This document shows, one piece after another, positions 24,991 to 33,377 of a stretch of DNA of 64,000 nt. The notes beneath the pieces were generated by a model. That model ran no database searches and was not told the origin of the DNA. It saw only the letters and a program-made list of their open reading frames with translations. The stretch spans positions 120,965-184,964 of the forward strand of contig JAHJYA010000082.1 of NCBI GenBank assembly GCA_018826895.1, read 5' to 3'. This DNA is from Gammaproteobacteria bacterium (GTDB lineage: Bacteria > Pseudomonadota > Gammaproteobacteria > Pseudomonadales > Pseudomonadaceae). How positions within the stretch are numbered: position 1 is the first letter of the stretch; each line of letters begins with the position of its first letter. Made by a program: the position numbers and the translations under genes.

Positions 24991-26796
24991 ATGCCCCACG
25001 AATTCGACCTGCGCCTCGGCGCACTGAAAACCGCCTACAGCAACGGCAACCTGACCCCGCGCCAATTGATCACCGCGCTGCGCAACAAGGCCGCTGCGCT
25101 CAACCCGGAATTCAACCTGTTTATCCACCTGCTCACCGAAACGGAGCTGGAGCCCTACCTCGCCGCCCTGGACGGCAAGTCACCCGCCGAGTTGCCGCTG
25201 TTCGGCGTGCCCTTCGCCATCAAGGACAACATCGACCTGGCCGGCATCCCCACCACCGCTGCCTGCCCGGCCTTTGCCTACACGCCCACGCAAAGCGCCA
25301 CCCTGGTCGAGCAACTCATCCGCCTTGGCGCCGTGCCGCTGGGCAAGGCCAACCTCGACCAGTTCGCCACCGGCCTCAACGGCACCCGCTCGCCCTACGG
25401 CGCCTGCCGCAACTCGGTACACCCGGACTACCCGTCTGGCGGCTCCAGCGCCGGCTCGTCCCTGGCCGTGGCGCTCGGCGTCGCCAGCTTCGCCCTCGGC
25501 ACCGACACCGCAGGCTCAGGCCGCGTACCGGCGGCGCTGAATAACCTGGTCGGTCTCAAGGCCACCAAGGGCCTGCTCTCCACGGCCGGCGTCGTGCCCG
25601 CCTGCCGCACCCTGGACTGCGTGACCTTCTTCACCGCCAGCGCGCGCGAGGCCAGCCAATTGCTCGCCCTGACCGCCACGCTCGACCCACGGGACGCCTA
25701 CAGCCGCACCAACCCGCTGTGGAACGACGCCTCGGCATTCGGCGCGCCACGCCCGGGCTTTCGCTTCGGCGTGCCCAGCCAACTGGAGTTTCTCGGCTGC
25801 AGCGAGAGCCCGGCGCTATTCGCCCGCAGCATCGAGCAGCTCGAAGCCCTTGGCGGTGAAGCGGTCAGCCTCGACTTCACGCCCTTTCTCGAAGCCGCGC
25901 GCCTGCTCTATGAAGGCCCCTGGGTAGCCGAACGTTACAGCGTGGCCGGCGAGCTGATCGAGCAGCAACCCGACGCCGTGCTGCCGGTAATCAAGGCCGT
26001 GCTGGAAAAAGCGCCGGGCACCACCGCCGTGCAGTTATTCCGCGCGCAGTACCGCCTACAGGAGTTGAAGGCAATCTGCGACCGCCTGCTCGACGGCCTC
26101 GACTGCGTGCTCACCCCGGCCTACCCGCGCCCGGTGACCCTGGCCGAGTTGCAGGCCGAGCCGGTCAAGCGCAACTCCGACCTGGGCTACTACACCAACT
26201 TTATGAACATGCTCGACTACGCCGCTGTCGCCGTGCCCGCCGGCTTTATGGCCAATGGTTTGCCCTGGGGCGTGACCCTGTTCGGCCGAGCGTTCACCGA
26301 CCAATACCTGCTGAGCCTGGCCGACGCCCTGCAATGCCGCTACGCCCTGCCCCTGGCTGGTGGCCAACCGGCAGAGCAGGCCGTGACCGGCAGCGTCGCC
26401 CGCCATGACCTGACCCGCGTGGTGGTCTGCGGCGCGCACCTCGACGGCCTGCCGCTCAACTGGCAACTGCGCAAACGCGGCGCGCGCCTGCTCGAAGCCA
26501 CCCACAGCTCGCCTGATTATCAGCTCTACGCCCTAGCCGGCGGCCCGCCCGCGCGCCCCGGCATGCTGCGCGTCAGCGAAGGCGGCGTGGGCATCGAGGT
26601 GGAAGTCTGGGAATTGCCGAGCAGCGAACTGGGTTCATTCCTCGCCGGCATCCCAGCCCCGCTCGGCCTGGGCAAAGTGCAACTGGCCAGCGGCGCCTGG
26701 GAAACCGGCTTTATCTGCGAGCCCTATGGCCTGCAGGGCGCCGCCGATATCAGCCACTTCGGCGGCTGGCGCGCATACCTGGCCAGCAAGGGCTGA
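24991..26796 (+). CDS. atzF: Allophanate hydrolase
   Basis: A 601-residue amidase-signature enzyme. The catalytic Lys-Ser-Ser set is visible in VPFAIKDNIDLAG (Lys), YPSGGSSAGSSLAVA (cis-Ser) and GTDTAGSGRVPAAL (nucleophile Ser). The C-terminal 130 residues (VVVCGAHLDGLPLNWQLRKRGARLLE...) are the AtzF/DUR1-type second domain. It hydrolyses allophanate to ammonia and CO2, the last step of guanidine breakdown. It lies 113 bp after the carboxylase gene and ends the operon. Confidence 0.95.
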   Translation: MPHEFDLRLGALKTAYSNGNLTPRQLITALRNKAAALNPEFNLFIHLLTETELEPYLAALDGKSPAELPLFGVPFAIKDNIDLAGIPTTAACPAFAYTPTQSATLVEQLIRLGAVPLGKANLDQFATGLNGTRSPYGACRNSVHPDYPSGGSSAGSSLAVALGVASFALGTDTAGSGRVPAALNNLVGLKATKGLLSTAGVVPACRTLDCVTFFTASAREASQLLALTATLDPRDAYSRTNPLWNDASAFGAPRPGFRFGVPSQLEFLGCSESPALFARSIEQLEALGGEAVSLDFTPFLEAARLLYEGPWVAERYSVAGELIEQQPDAVLPVIKAVLEKAPGTTAVQLFRAQYRLQELKAICDRLLDGLDCVLTPAYPRPVTLAELQAEPVKRNSDLGYYTNFMNMLDYAAVAVPAGFMANGLPWGVTLFGRAFTDQYLLSLADALQCRYALPLAGGQPAEQAVTGSVARHDLTRVVVCGAHLDGLPLNWQLRKRGARLLEATHSSPDYQLYALAGGPPARPGMLRVSEGGVGIEVEVWELPSSELGSFLAGIPAPLGLGKVQLASGAWETGFICEPYGLQGAADISHFGGWRAYLASKG

Positions 26797-26841
26797 CAGG
26801 CGCTAGGAAAGGCAGGTGCTGCACAGCCACGTGTGCTTTGC

Positions 26842-26930
26842 GTAGGAGCCGCGCCCCGCGGCGAATGCTGTGTGCAACGCCAATGCTGCGCAATGGCTGC
26901 AATCGCTTCGCCCCGAGGCGGGGCTCCTAC
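26842..26930. repeat. Long REP variant (GTAGGAGCCGCGCC ... GGGGCTCCTAC)
   Basis: An 89-bp imperfect palindrome: GTAGGAGCCGCGCCCCGCGG at one end and CGAGGCGGGGCTCCTAC at the other, with a unique middle. A copy at 63624-63712 shares both ends and the inner words AATGGCTGCAATCGCTTCGC. Confidence 0.85.
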
Positions 26931-26998
26931 GGTATGGGATTGAACTATGAAGCCTGAGATCGTATGGAGCTCCGTGCGCACCAGCGCCGGATGCAGCT

Positions 26999-27658
26999 TC
27001 AAGCCACCCCTCGCTGATACTTGAGAATCCGCCCCCGGAACGGCAGCAACGGGTCAGCCAGCAGGTTGATCCGGTCCGCCAACTGCCGGTAACCCTGTTC
27101 GGCCATCAGCCGGCTAAAGCGCGCGGCATTGCCCCGCGCCGGATCGACGATCAGCACCCGGCAGCCATCGGCACCGTGACGGGCGATAAAACCGGCGAGC
27201 AAGGCCGGATGGCTGCGCTCGTAGAGCAGGTCACTGCCGATAATCAGATCGAACACGCCCAGCGTTCCGTCCGTCTCGGCCCAGTCGCATTGCCGATACG
27301 GAATCGGCGACAGCTCATTGAGCGCGGCATTGCGCAGCAGGAATTCGGCGGCCAGCGGATGGTAATCGCTTGCGGTGATGTCCGCGCCATGGCGCTGCAA
27401 CAACAAACTGGTCAGACCCAGGCCGCAACCCAGCTCGAGAATCCGCAGCCCGGCCACCGGCATGCTGCTCAGGGTCTGCGCCAGCACCTCGCCGGCAGGC
27501 CAGAGCTGACCGAACAGCGACCAAGTGGCCGAGGAAATCCCCGCGCGTTCGGCGGCGCCCTGGGCGTCGGCATACTGCTGTTTGTCGCGCAGGGAGCATA
27601 GGTGGAAATCTTCCAGGCCAATGCTCAGGGTCGAATACTTGATGCGGTAACCAGGCAT
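26999..27658 (-). CDS. Class I SAM-dependent methyltransferase (lysine methyltransferase-like)
   Basis: A 219-residue protein with SAM-binding motif I ILELGCGLGLTSLLLQRHG, motif II ITASDYHP and a post-motif block GVFDLIIGSDLLYERSHPALL resembling the METTL21/Methyltransf_16 type, which methylates protein lysines. ATG 27658 (MPGYRIKYSTL) begins the conserved region; the open frame upstream runs into a palindromic repeat and has repeat-derived composition. The substrate is unknown. Confidence 0.75.
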   Translation of the reverse strand: MPGYRIKYSTLSIGLEDFHLCSLRDKQQYADAQGAAERAGISSATWSLFGQLWPAGEVLAQTLSSMPVAGLRILELGCGLGLTSLLLQRHGADITASDYHPLAAEFLLRNAALNELSPIPYRQCDWAETDGTLGVFDLIIGSDLLYERSHPALLAGFIARHGADGCRVLIVDPARGNAARFSRLMAEQGYRQLADRINLLADPLLPFRGRILKYQRGVA

Positions 27659-27785
27659 GGCAGGCTCGCAAGGGTGTGCAGTGCGCACCCGGCGGCGCCG
27701 ACAGCGGCGACCTCGGCCGCAACGCAGCCTGCGCTCGGCCAGCCACAGGCGCAAGCCCGTATGACCCGCTGCGACGGCCGGTGCG

Positions 27786-28066
27786 AGGGTCTGTTCCCGT
27801 TTCGTCGCGAGCCGCGTTGCTGCGAAAAATCTCGCCAGGCTAGGCGGAGGACGCAGGGAATGGACTCGCCGTCCACGTCGTTCCCTTGCCAAGTCCTCCA
27901 ACACCGCATGGCGAGATTTTGCGCGCAACCCGAAGGGCCGGGCCCGTTTTAGCGCGATGCTGCGTTTCTCGATGACTCATTTAGCCGGCTAAACTTCGCA
28001 TCTCGTGCCTTGCCTCGCGCTAAAACGGGCTCCGGCGCGACCGCGAACGAAACGGGAACAGACCCT
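27786..28066. repeat. 281-bp nested palindromic element (MITE-like)
   Basis: The ends AGGGTCTGTTCCCGTTTCGT and ACGAAACGGGAACAGACCCT are perfect inverted repeats. Inside are two further dyads: AAATCTCGCCA ... TGGCGAGATTT (about 27827-27918) and CCCGTTTTAGCGCG ... CGCGCTAAAACGGG (about 27943-28030). No gene is encoded. Short relatives occur at 15099 and 56077. With the adjoining sequence it fills the gap between methyltransferase and CWC genes. Confidence 0.85.
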
Positions 28067-28097
28067 AACATAGCCGCCCAGCAGACGAGAACGCGCC

Positions 28098-28298
28098 ATG
28101 ACCGACCCCAATCTGTGCCCAGCCTGCGGGGCACCCAACCGCTGCAGCCAGGCCGCAGCGGACTCGCCGGTTACCGATTGCTGGTGTTTCGCGGTACGCA
28201 TCGACCCTGAGGTGTTGGCCGCCCTGCCCGACGCCCTGCGTGACCAAGCCTGCCTGTGCCCGCGCTGCGCCCAGGCGAAGCCTGTGGAAACTGCCTGA
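28098..28298 (+). CDS. Cysteine-rich CWC family small protein
   Basis: A 66-residue protein with four paired cysteines, CPACGAPNRCSQA near the N-terminus and CLCPRCAQ at the C-terminus, plus the central CWCF that names the CWC family. It is probably a small zinc-binding protein. It is followed after 3 bp by the pseudouridine synthase gene, a common pairing, and is likely co-transcribed with it. Confidence 0.8.
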   Translation: MTDPNLCPACGAPNRCSQAAADSPVTDCWCFAVRIDPEVLAALPDALRDQACLCPRCAQAKPVETA

Positions 28299-28301
28299 CA
28301 C

Positions 28302-29033
28302 ATGCGCCTCGATCGTTTTCTCGGCAACTTCGACCACCTCAACCGCCAGGCCGTGCGCCAGCATCTGGCCTGCGGCCGCGTACGTGTGGATGGCCAGGTC
28401 ACCCGCAATGGGCTCGCCGAAGTGCGCACCTTCAGCCGCGTTGAGCTGGACGACCAGTTACTGCAGGACGGCCCCGGCGCGCGCTACTACATGCTGCACA
28501 AGCCGGTCGGCGTGGTCAGCGCCACCACCCACGCCGAGCACCGCACCGTGCTCGACCTGCTCGACGAGCCCGCCGCCCTGCCCCTGCACCTGGCCGGGCG
28601 CCTGGACCTCAACACCAGCGGCCTGCTGCTGTTGACCAACGACGGTCACTGGTCACGTAGCATCAGCGCGCCAGACAGCCGTCAGCCCAAGGTCTACCGC
28701 GTGGACACCGAAGCAGACATCGACCCGGCCTGCGTCGAGGTGTTTGCCGCCGGCCTGTACTTCGCCTTCGAAGACCTGACCACCCTGCCCGCCGAGCTGG
28801 AAATCCTCGCGCCGCGCCACGCCCGCCTGACGCTGTACGAGGGCCGCTATCACCAGGTCAAGCGCATGTTCGGGCACTTCCAGAACAAGGTTATCGGCCT
28901 GCACCGCGAGCGCATCGGTAGCCTGGCCCTCGACCCGGCCCTGGCACCCGGCCAATACCGCGCCCTGAGTTCGGACGAGGTCCAGGCGCTAGGGGCTGTT
29001 GGCGTTTCGCTCACGGCGGCGGACAACCGATAA
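28302..29033 (+). CDS. rsuA: 16S rRNA pseudouridine synthase, RsuA-like
   Basis: A 243-residue RsuA/RluB-family enzyme. The N-terminal S4 RNA-binding domain is RFLGNFDHLNRQAVRQHLACGRVRVDGQ. The catalytic domain has YYMLHKPVGVVSATT and the signature GRLDLNTSGLLLLTNDG with the catalytic Asp, and ends with GRYHQVKRMFGHFQNKVIGLHRERIG. It isomerises a uridine of small-subunit rRNA. The symbol is by length and family; an RsuA paralogue with another target uridine is possible. Confidence 0.85.
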   Translation: MRLDRFLGNFDHLNRQAVRQHLACGRVRVDGQVTRNGLAEVRTFSRVELDDQLLQDGPGARYYMLHKPVGVVSATTHAEHRTVLDLLDEPAALPLHLAGRLDLNTSGLLLLTNDGHWSRSISAPDSRQPKVYRVDTEADIDPACVEVFAAGLYFAFEDLTTLPAELEILAPRHARLTLYEGRYHQVKRMFGHFQNKVIGLHRERIGSLALDPALAPGQYRALSSDEVQALGAVGVSLTAADNR

Positions 29034-29379
29034 ACGGTAATCTGTCTGACAAATAAAGCCTTGCCAGCCTACCAGGGCACTGCTTAAATCGAATCATAAG
29101 GTCTCGATGTGACCGCACAGTCACACGAACCATCTAAGCGTTCTTCCGGTTACTTGCGCTCTGCGCGAAATGGGTTCCTGCCTGGTTGATCACCGTCCTC
29201 GGCCACCGCTGCCGCAGGCGTGCCTTCAGCCCAAACCGCTCGACGACACCCCTCCAACAAGATCCTCCAGCCTGACATTAAGCCGTAACGTCCGGGCGCT
29301 TACCTGTCTACCCAGTTGTGTGGCGAATCGGCCCAGCCGCTCGCTCTGCCAATTTTTTGATGCGCCAGGAGGAAACGAC
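29034..29379. other. Upstream region of phaG
   Basis: A 346-bp gap with no supported gene. It contains a dyad TGTGAC-CGCACA-GTCACA at 29108-29125 and the AGGAGG Shine-Dalgarno of phaG at 29367-29372. The dyad resembles a CRP/Vfr half-site pair but its half-sites are spaced two bases too far apart for the usual consensus. Confidence 0.5.
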
Positions 29380-30264
29380 ATGAAGCCAGCCATCGCTGTC
29401 GTCGAGCTACACGGGAAGTACAAGGTCTACACGGAGTTCTACGCCAACCCCCAGGCGCACAAGACGATCATTCTGGTCAACGGCTCGCTGTCCACCACCG
29501 CGGCCTTTGCCCAAACCATCAAATACCTGCACCCACAATTCAACGTGGTGCTCTACGACCAGCCCTATGCTGGCCAGTCCAAGGTGCATAACGACAACAG
29601 CTGGCCGATCAGCAAAGAAAACGAAGCGAGCATCCTCCTCGGGCTGATCGAACACTTCAAAGCCGACCACCTGATGTCCTTCTCCTGGGGTGGCGTGGCC
29701 GCCATGCTGGCCCTGGCCAAACGCCCGGCGCGCATCGAAAAGGCCGTGGTCTGCTCCTTCTCGCCGCTGCTCAACGAGCCGATGATCGACTACCTAGAAG
29801 AAGGCCTGACTTACCTAAACAGCGCCGAAGGCCACGCCCTCGGCGACCTGGTCAACAGCACCATCGGCAAACACCTGCCGTCGCTGTTCAAGCGCTACAA
29901 CCAACGCCACATCGGCAGCCTCGACCAGCACGAATACCGGCAGATGCACGCCCACGTGCACCAGGTGCTGCACATGGACGCCCACTGCCAGATGGACTGC
30001 CTGGCCGCCATCGACATCCCCGTGCTGTTCGTCAATGGCGAACACGACGAATACACCTCAGCCCAGGACGTGCGCGTGTTCGCCTCACACCTCAACGACT
30101 GCCACTTCGTCACCATCAACAACGCCGGGCACTTTCTCGACATGGAACACAAAGGCGCCTGGCTGCAATGCAAAGCCGCCCTGCTCGGCTTCCTCGACAC
30201 CCCAGCCCGCAGCCGCAGCGCCGCCCTGCACCACCACGAGCAACCGCTGGCCATGGCGATCTAG
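29380..30264 (+). CDS. phaG: PhaG-like (R)-3-hydroxyacyl-ACP thioesterase/transacylase
   Basis: A 294-residue alpha/beta hydrolase closely resembling PhaG of P. putida and, more distantly, RhlA. Segments are IILVNGSLSTTAAFAQT, the nucleophile elbow in MSFSWGGVAAMLALA, IPVLFVNGEHDEYTS (acid) and NNAGHFLDMEHKG (catalytic His). PhaG diverts 3-hydroxyacyl chains from fatty-acid synthesis to medium-chain polyhydroxyalkanoate. ATG 29380 has a perfect Shine-Dalgarno; the in-frame extension to 29170 is not family-like. No rhlB follows, so PhaG is favoured over RhlA. Confidence 0.85.
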   Translation: MKPAIAVVELHGKYKVYTEFYANPQAHKTIILVNGSLSTTAAFAQTIKYLHPQFNVVLYDQPYAGQSKVHNDNSWPISKENEASILLGLIEHFKADHLMSFSWGGVAAMLALAKRPARIEKAVVCSFSPLLNEPMIDYLEEGLTYLNSAEGHALGDLVNSTIGKHLPSLFKRYNQRHIGSLDQHEYRQMHAHVHQVLHMDAHCQMDCLAAIDIPVLFVNGEHDEYTSAQDVRVFASHLNDCHFVTINNAGHFLDMEHKGAWLQCKAALLGFLDTPARSRSAALHHHEQPLAMAI

Positions 30265-30348
30265 ACCAAAACCGCGCAGCAGACACACAAAGACGCTGCG
30301 CGGGCTTCATTTCGCTGACGACTTCTGGTACAAAGGCACCCCTCAAAA

Positions 30349-30422
30349 GCGGGTGTCGTATAATGGTAATACCCTAGCTTCCCAAGCTAGAGCCGTGGGT
30401 TCGATTCCCATCACCCGCTCCA
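30349..30422 (+). tRNA. tRNA-Gly(CCC)
   Basis: A complete cloverleaf: acceptor GCGGGTG / CACCCGC with discriminator T and encoded CCA, D-arm GTATAATGGTAATAC, anticodon stem CTAGC-TTCCCAA-GCTAG with anticodon CCC, and T-arm GTGGG-TTCGATT-CCCAT. Its 3' part is repeated at 36709, marking it as an integration site. Confidence 0.97.
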
Positions 30423-30429
30423 GATTCCC

Positions 30430-30465
30430 ACAAGGCCTCGTCGAAAGACGGGGCCTTGTCGTTTC
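30430..30465 (+). terminator. Terminator after tRNA-Gly
   Basis: ACAAGGCC...GGCCTTGT, with a CGTC-GAAA-GACG inner stem and GAAA loop, is followed by CGTTTCT. It is a strong stem-loop directly behind the tRNA gene. Confidence 0.8.
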
Positions 30466-30645
30466 TGCTGTTGGTACGGCCAACGAGCCGAAATACATGT
30501 GCCCACCTCTCCCACACCTATCGATAAATGTGATTCAGCACATAAACACGCTGCGCCACTCATCCCAGACACGCCGGGCAAGGGTTGGCACCTTTTCTCA
30601 GGCCGGTACACTCCCCCCTGAATTCGCCTGCACAGGGAGCTACCC

Positions 30646-31908
30646 ATGGGAACGGACAACCTCAAAGACCCGGCCTACCCCTTCGATCACGGCTGGGACA
30701 AAGATGCTGACTGGCTCAGCGACAGCAGCGGCAATCGCGACCTTAGTTGGGCCACTGATCGTGACTGGAGCCCGCAGGCTGAATTACCCAACACCAAACC
30801 GGGTAACGGCGGTGCCTCTTTTGCCGCGTGGGAACAAAAAGCAGAGGCCCAGCCCGAGCTAGCGGATTGGCCTCCAGCCGATATGCTCAAACAACCCGAG
30901 CCCTTTCCACCGGGGTTCTATGTCGTTCCGCGCAGCATGTCCGGCGAGCAGGTGTTGGCCAAGTTGTTTGCCGGCACCCCGCACGCCGACCTTGTCAGCC
31001 GCATCAAGGCGCTGAACCCGACGTTCGCCCAAGGCTTCAAGGCCGGCGAGATGTTTATCCTGGGCAACCTGCTCAACCCCACCGCCTGCCTGCGCGAAGA
31101 AGCCGACCTGATGGCCGCGGCGGCCAAGGTGCGTACCGACCTGGAGCCGTTGAGTGAGGAAGAAGCCAACTTTATGGCCCGCCACCAGGCCGAAATCGCC
31201 CTGATGATTGGCGGCGCCAGTGAGTCGCTCGGCGTCGGCAAAGATGTACTGGAAAAAGGCCTGAAACAGATCGGCGAAACCCTGAGCACGATCGAATACC
31301 TGCACCAACGCGAATTCACCACCCATGGTCACCTGCAAAGCCCGCAGTTCTTCGCCTCCCGCCAGCAGCTCTATCGCCAGCTCGACAACCAACTGAAGGC
31401 AACCTTTCTCGGCAAACAGCTGGGTTTGGGCAGCTACCCGACCTTGCGCCGCGACCTCGGCATCTCCAGCCGCAGCCTGGTTCATCACTGGAGCCGAGGC
31501 GGCGCGCCAGGGCAGATACCGGGCTACGCCACCCATATGGACCAAGTCGCCAAAGCAGCCAAATACCTGAAGTACGGCGGCTATATAGGCATCGGCCTGG
31601 CTGGCGCGTCTTCCGCGTTGAAGGTTCAGGAGGTCTGCAGGGCTGGGGAAACTGAGGCGTGCCAGAGAGTACGTTTTACCGAGACGGGCAGCTTTTGGGG
31701 TGGGCTCGGTGGTGGCACGATTGCGGTAGCAATCACTAAACCGTTATCTGGTGCAATTTGTGCGGCTATTGGCCTCGGCTCAGCCGGTATCGGCGGCATA
31801 GCTTGTGGTTTGGTTGTAGTTGGCGGGGCTTCGCTTGTGGGTGGAGCAGGAGGTGGATTCGCCGGCGAATTAGCAGGGGAAAAAATTTACGAAAGGAGTC
31901 AAAAATGA
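30646..31908 (+). CDS. Candidate toxin: LysM-like domain plus C-terminal glycine-zipper region
   Basis: A 420-residue protein without a signal peptide. Residues about 80-140 (FYVVPRSMSGEQVLAKLFAG ... VSRIKALNPTF ... KAGEMFIL) resemble a LysM fold. A helical middle (about 150-300) follows. The last 100 residues are glycine-rich and hydrophobic (GGLGGGTIAVAITKP, AICAAIGLGSAGIGGIACG, GGAGGGFAGELAGEKIYE), the glycine-zipper pattern of membrane-active antibacterial effectors of type VI secretion. The stop overlaps the start of a membrane protein, as expected for toxin-immunity pairs. Base composition drops in the C-terminal part. Toxicity and secretion route are inference; no secretion genes are nearby. 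Confidence 0.6.
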   Translation: MGTDNLKDPAYPFDHGWDKDADWLSDSSGNRDLSWATDRDWSPQAELPNTKPGNGGASFAAWEQKAEAQPELADWPPADMLKQPEPFPPGFYVVPRSMSGEQVLAKLFAGTPHADLVSRIKALNPTFAQGFKAGEMFILGNLLNPTACLREEADLMAAAAKVRTDLEPLSEEEANFMARHQAEIALMIGGASESLGVGKDVLEKGLKQIGETLSTIEYLHQREFTTHGHLQSPQFFASRQQLYRQLDNQLKATFLGKQLGLGSYPTLRRDLGISSRSLVHHWSRGGAPGQIPGYATHMDQVAKAAKYLKYGGYIGIGLAGASSALKVQEVCRAGETEACQRVRFTETGSFWGGLGGGTIAVAITKPLSGAICAAIGLGSAGIGGIACGLVVVGGASLVGGAGGGFAGELAGEKIYERSQK

Positions 31909-32312
31909 ATTTCAATGCCTGGTTTGAAACCTGGCCCCTAGACCTGCAAATTGCCTGCCTTCTTGCTCCTTTCGTCATTGGTCTTTCTGGGGTGTTCATC
32001 ATTATAGTTATGGGGTTTCGGAACCTCGACGTGATACTAGCGACATTCCCGAACAGCGAATATGTCAAAAGACAGAAAGTGATGTGGGGTGGCTCTAGCT
32101 TGCCCTCACGCTTTATTCTGACCAGCAGTTTGACAGCTGTAGCCTTATGGCCAAATAACTATATAAGACGCGGGGAGCTTGATGAGAACGAAGTGAGAAA
32201 TTTACCTAATTCAATCAAGCGTCGAATGATTTTTGCCTGGTGGCTTTGCGTTATTGGGATGGTTTGGTTATTTCTGCTTATAGGTCTGCTCAGGCTTAGC
32301 GGTGTTGAATAA
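31905..32312 (+). CDS. Membrane protein, candidate immunity protein
   Basis: A 135-residue protein with hydrophobic segments at about residues 13-36 and 107-131 and a weaker one near 70-80, so two to three membrane spans. Its ATG overlaps the toxin stop codon (ATGA) and follows AAAGGAG, giving strict translational coupling. Small polytopic membrane proteins encoded this way usually protect against pore-forming toxins from within the inner membrane. No family was recognised. Confidence 0.6.
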   Translation: MNFNAWFETWPLDLQIACLLAPFVIGLSGVFIIIVMGFRNLDVILATFPNSEYVKRQKVMWGGSSLPSRFILTSSLTAVALWPNNYIRRGELDENEVRNLPNSIKRRMIFAWWLCVIGMVWLFLLIGLLRLSGVE

Positions 32313-32352
32313 ATTCATGCCACAGCTGGCTGTTGAAACCCTGATTTGGCTT

Positions 32353-32378
32353 GTATAGGAGCGAATTTATTCGCGATA
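32353..32378. repeat. Single REP half-site
   Basis: TGTATAGGAGCGAATTTATTC and the CGCGAT that follows are one arm of the REP palindrome seen at 11784 and 23558. Confidence 0.7.
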
Positions 32379-32411
32379 GTGGCGCGGATTAGCACGGAGA
32401 TTTCGAGGTGC

Positions 32412-32469
32412 GGGAAAGGGGGACTTTTATCAGCACCTGATAAATAGAAAATGAATCTGCCCCTTTCCC
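32412..32469. repeat. Palindromic element, copy 1 (divergent)
   Basis: GGGAAAGGGGG at one end and CCCCTTTCCC at the other, with ATAAATAGAAAATGAATCTG inside. It ends 1 bp before the stop codon of the FRG gene, i.e. just downstream of that minus-strand gene. It could act as its terminator. Confidence 0.65.
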
Positions 32470-32470
32470 T

Positions 32471-33217
32471 TCATTTTTTATTTCTACGCTCTAGCTCTTG
32501 AATCATCTTAAAACGTAGAGCCTCTTTATCCTTGAGACCGCGAAAACGGAAATGCTCCCCTTCAACATAAGATGCGACACCATCAAGACCAGGAAAAACA
32601 GTTGCTTGATGAATACCAAACTTCTTCAGCAATTTCATGATTTTCGGCTTTGCGGCTGACTTCACACGAATGCGCACCTCAAGCCCTTTACTAATTGGAA
32701 TGGTTGGATCGCCCGATATTGAAAACAAACCATCTTGAGCAGCAAGCCTTGGGCTAATATGATATGGAGTCCACTTTCTCTCATCTGGCAATTCAAATGG
32801 ACTTGGCAAAACTGCTATATCCACTTCATTCAAACATATACAACCAAAAACAACACCATCTTCGCAAGGGTCATTAATACAAGAAAAATACAGAGCAATA
32901 AGTGGATTTAATGTCCAATCCAAAAGTCGTGTTGGCAAACCATGATGCTGCGCTAAAGCAAGCCACTCCCATTCATTGCTCGGTCTTGTCTCGAGGAAAG
33001 GCGTCGCTCGAACTTTGAAATTATGTATTAACTGCTTCTCTGTATGTATGAGCCAATCCTTTCCCAGATGCCAGTCACGAGAAACCTTAGGAAGCAGAGG
33101 ATACTTTATATTTCCAACTCCACGCCACATATAAGACCGTTGCTGCTCTATAACTCTCAGATAGCCTTGAAACGATGTTACTGTAATGTTTTTCATCAAT
33201 TCTATACACCTAACCAT
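32471..33217 (-). CDS. FRG-domain protein
   Basis: A 248-residue protein with the FRG-domain hallmarks: [19 protein letters not shown] near the N-terminus and [20 protein letters not shown] followed by [15 protein letters not shown] proteins are frequent in mobile and defence-rich regions, and their biochemical activity is uncertain. The start is uncertain: ATG 33217 and ATG 33196 ([13 protein letters not shown]) both have poor Shine-Dalgarno matches. AT-rich codon use sets it apart from the chromosome. A copy of the palindromic element lies on either side. Confidence 0.8.
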   Translation of the reverse strand: MVRCIELMKNITVTSFQGYLRVIEQQRSYMWRGVGNIKYPLLPKVSRDWHLGKDWLIHTEKQLIHNFKVRATPFLETRPSNEWEWLALAQHHGLPTRLLDWTLNPLIALYFSCINDPCEDGVVFGCICLNEVDIAVLPSPFELPDERKWTPYHISPRLAAQDGLFSISGDPTIPISKGLEVRIRVKSAAKPKIMKLLKKFGIHQATVFPGLDGVASYVEGEHFRFRGLKDKEALRFKMIQELERRNKK

Positions 33218-33318
33218 TATTAGTCAGACACTCCTATCGAACAACACACTTGAAGATGCCTGGCTACAGCCCCTGTCACTCGCTATAATTTTTAATTGCA
33301 TACAAAACCAAACAACAC

Positions 33319-33376
33319 AAAAAAAGGGGGAATATTTATTTATAAATGTTCAGAAAATAAATACACCCCCTTTTTC
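33319..33376. repeat. Palindromic element, copy 2
   Basis: AAAAAGGGGG ... CCCCCTTTTT with the core TTATTTATAAATGTTCAG and AAATAAAT. It ends 1 bp before the stop codon (33378) of the kinase-like gene. The core is nearly identical to copy 3. Confidence 0.8.
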
Positions 33377-33377
33377 T

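Noticed and set aside
27659..27928. N-terminal extension of the methyltransferase
   Set aside because: It is encoded partly by the palindromic element at 27786 and precedes the conserved start MPGYRIKYS.
29108..29125. CRP/Vfr site before phaG
   Set aside because: TGTGA and TCACA are separated by 8 bases instead of the usual 6, so it is listed only as a dyad in the upstream region.
29170..29379. N-terminal extension of PhaG by 70 residues
   Set aside because: The extension has no family similarity and ATG 29380 has a perfect AGGAGG site and family-like start.
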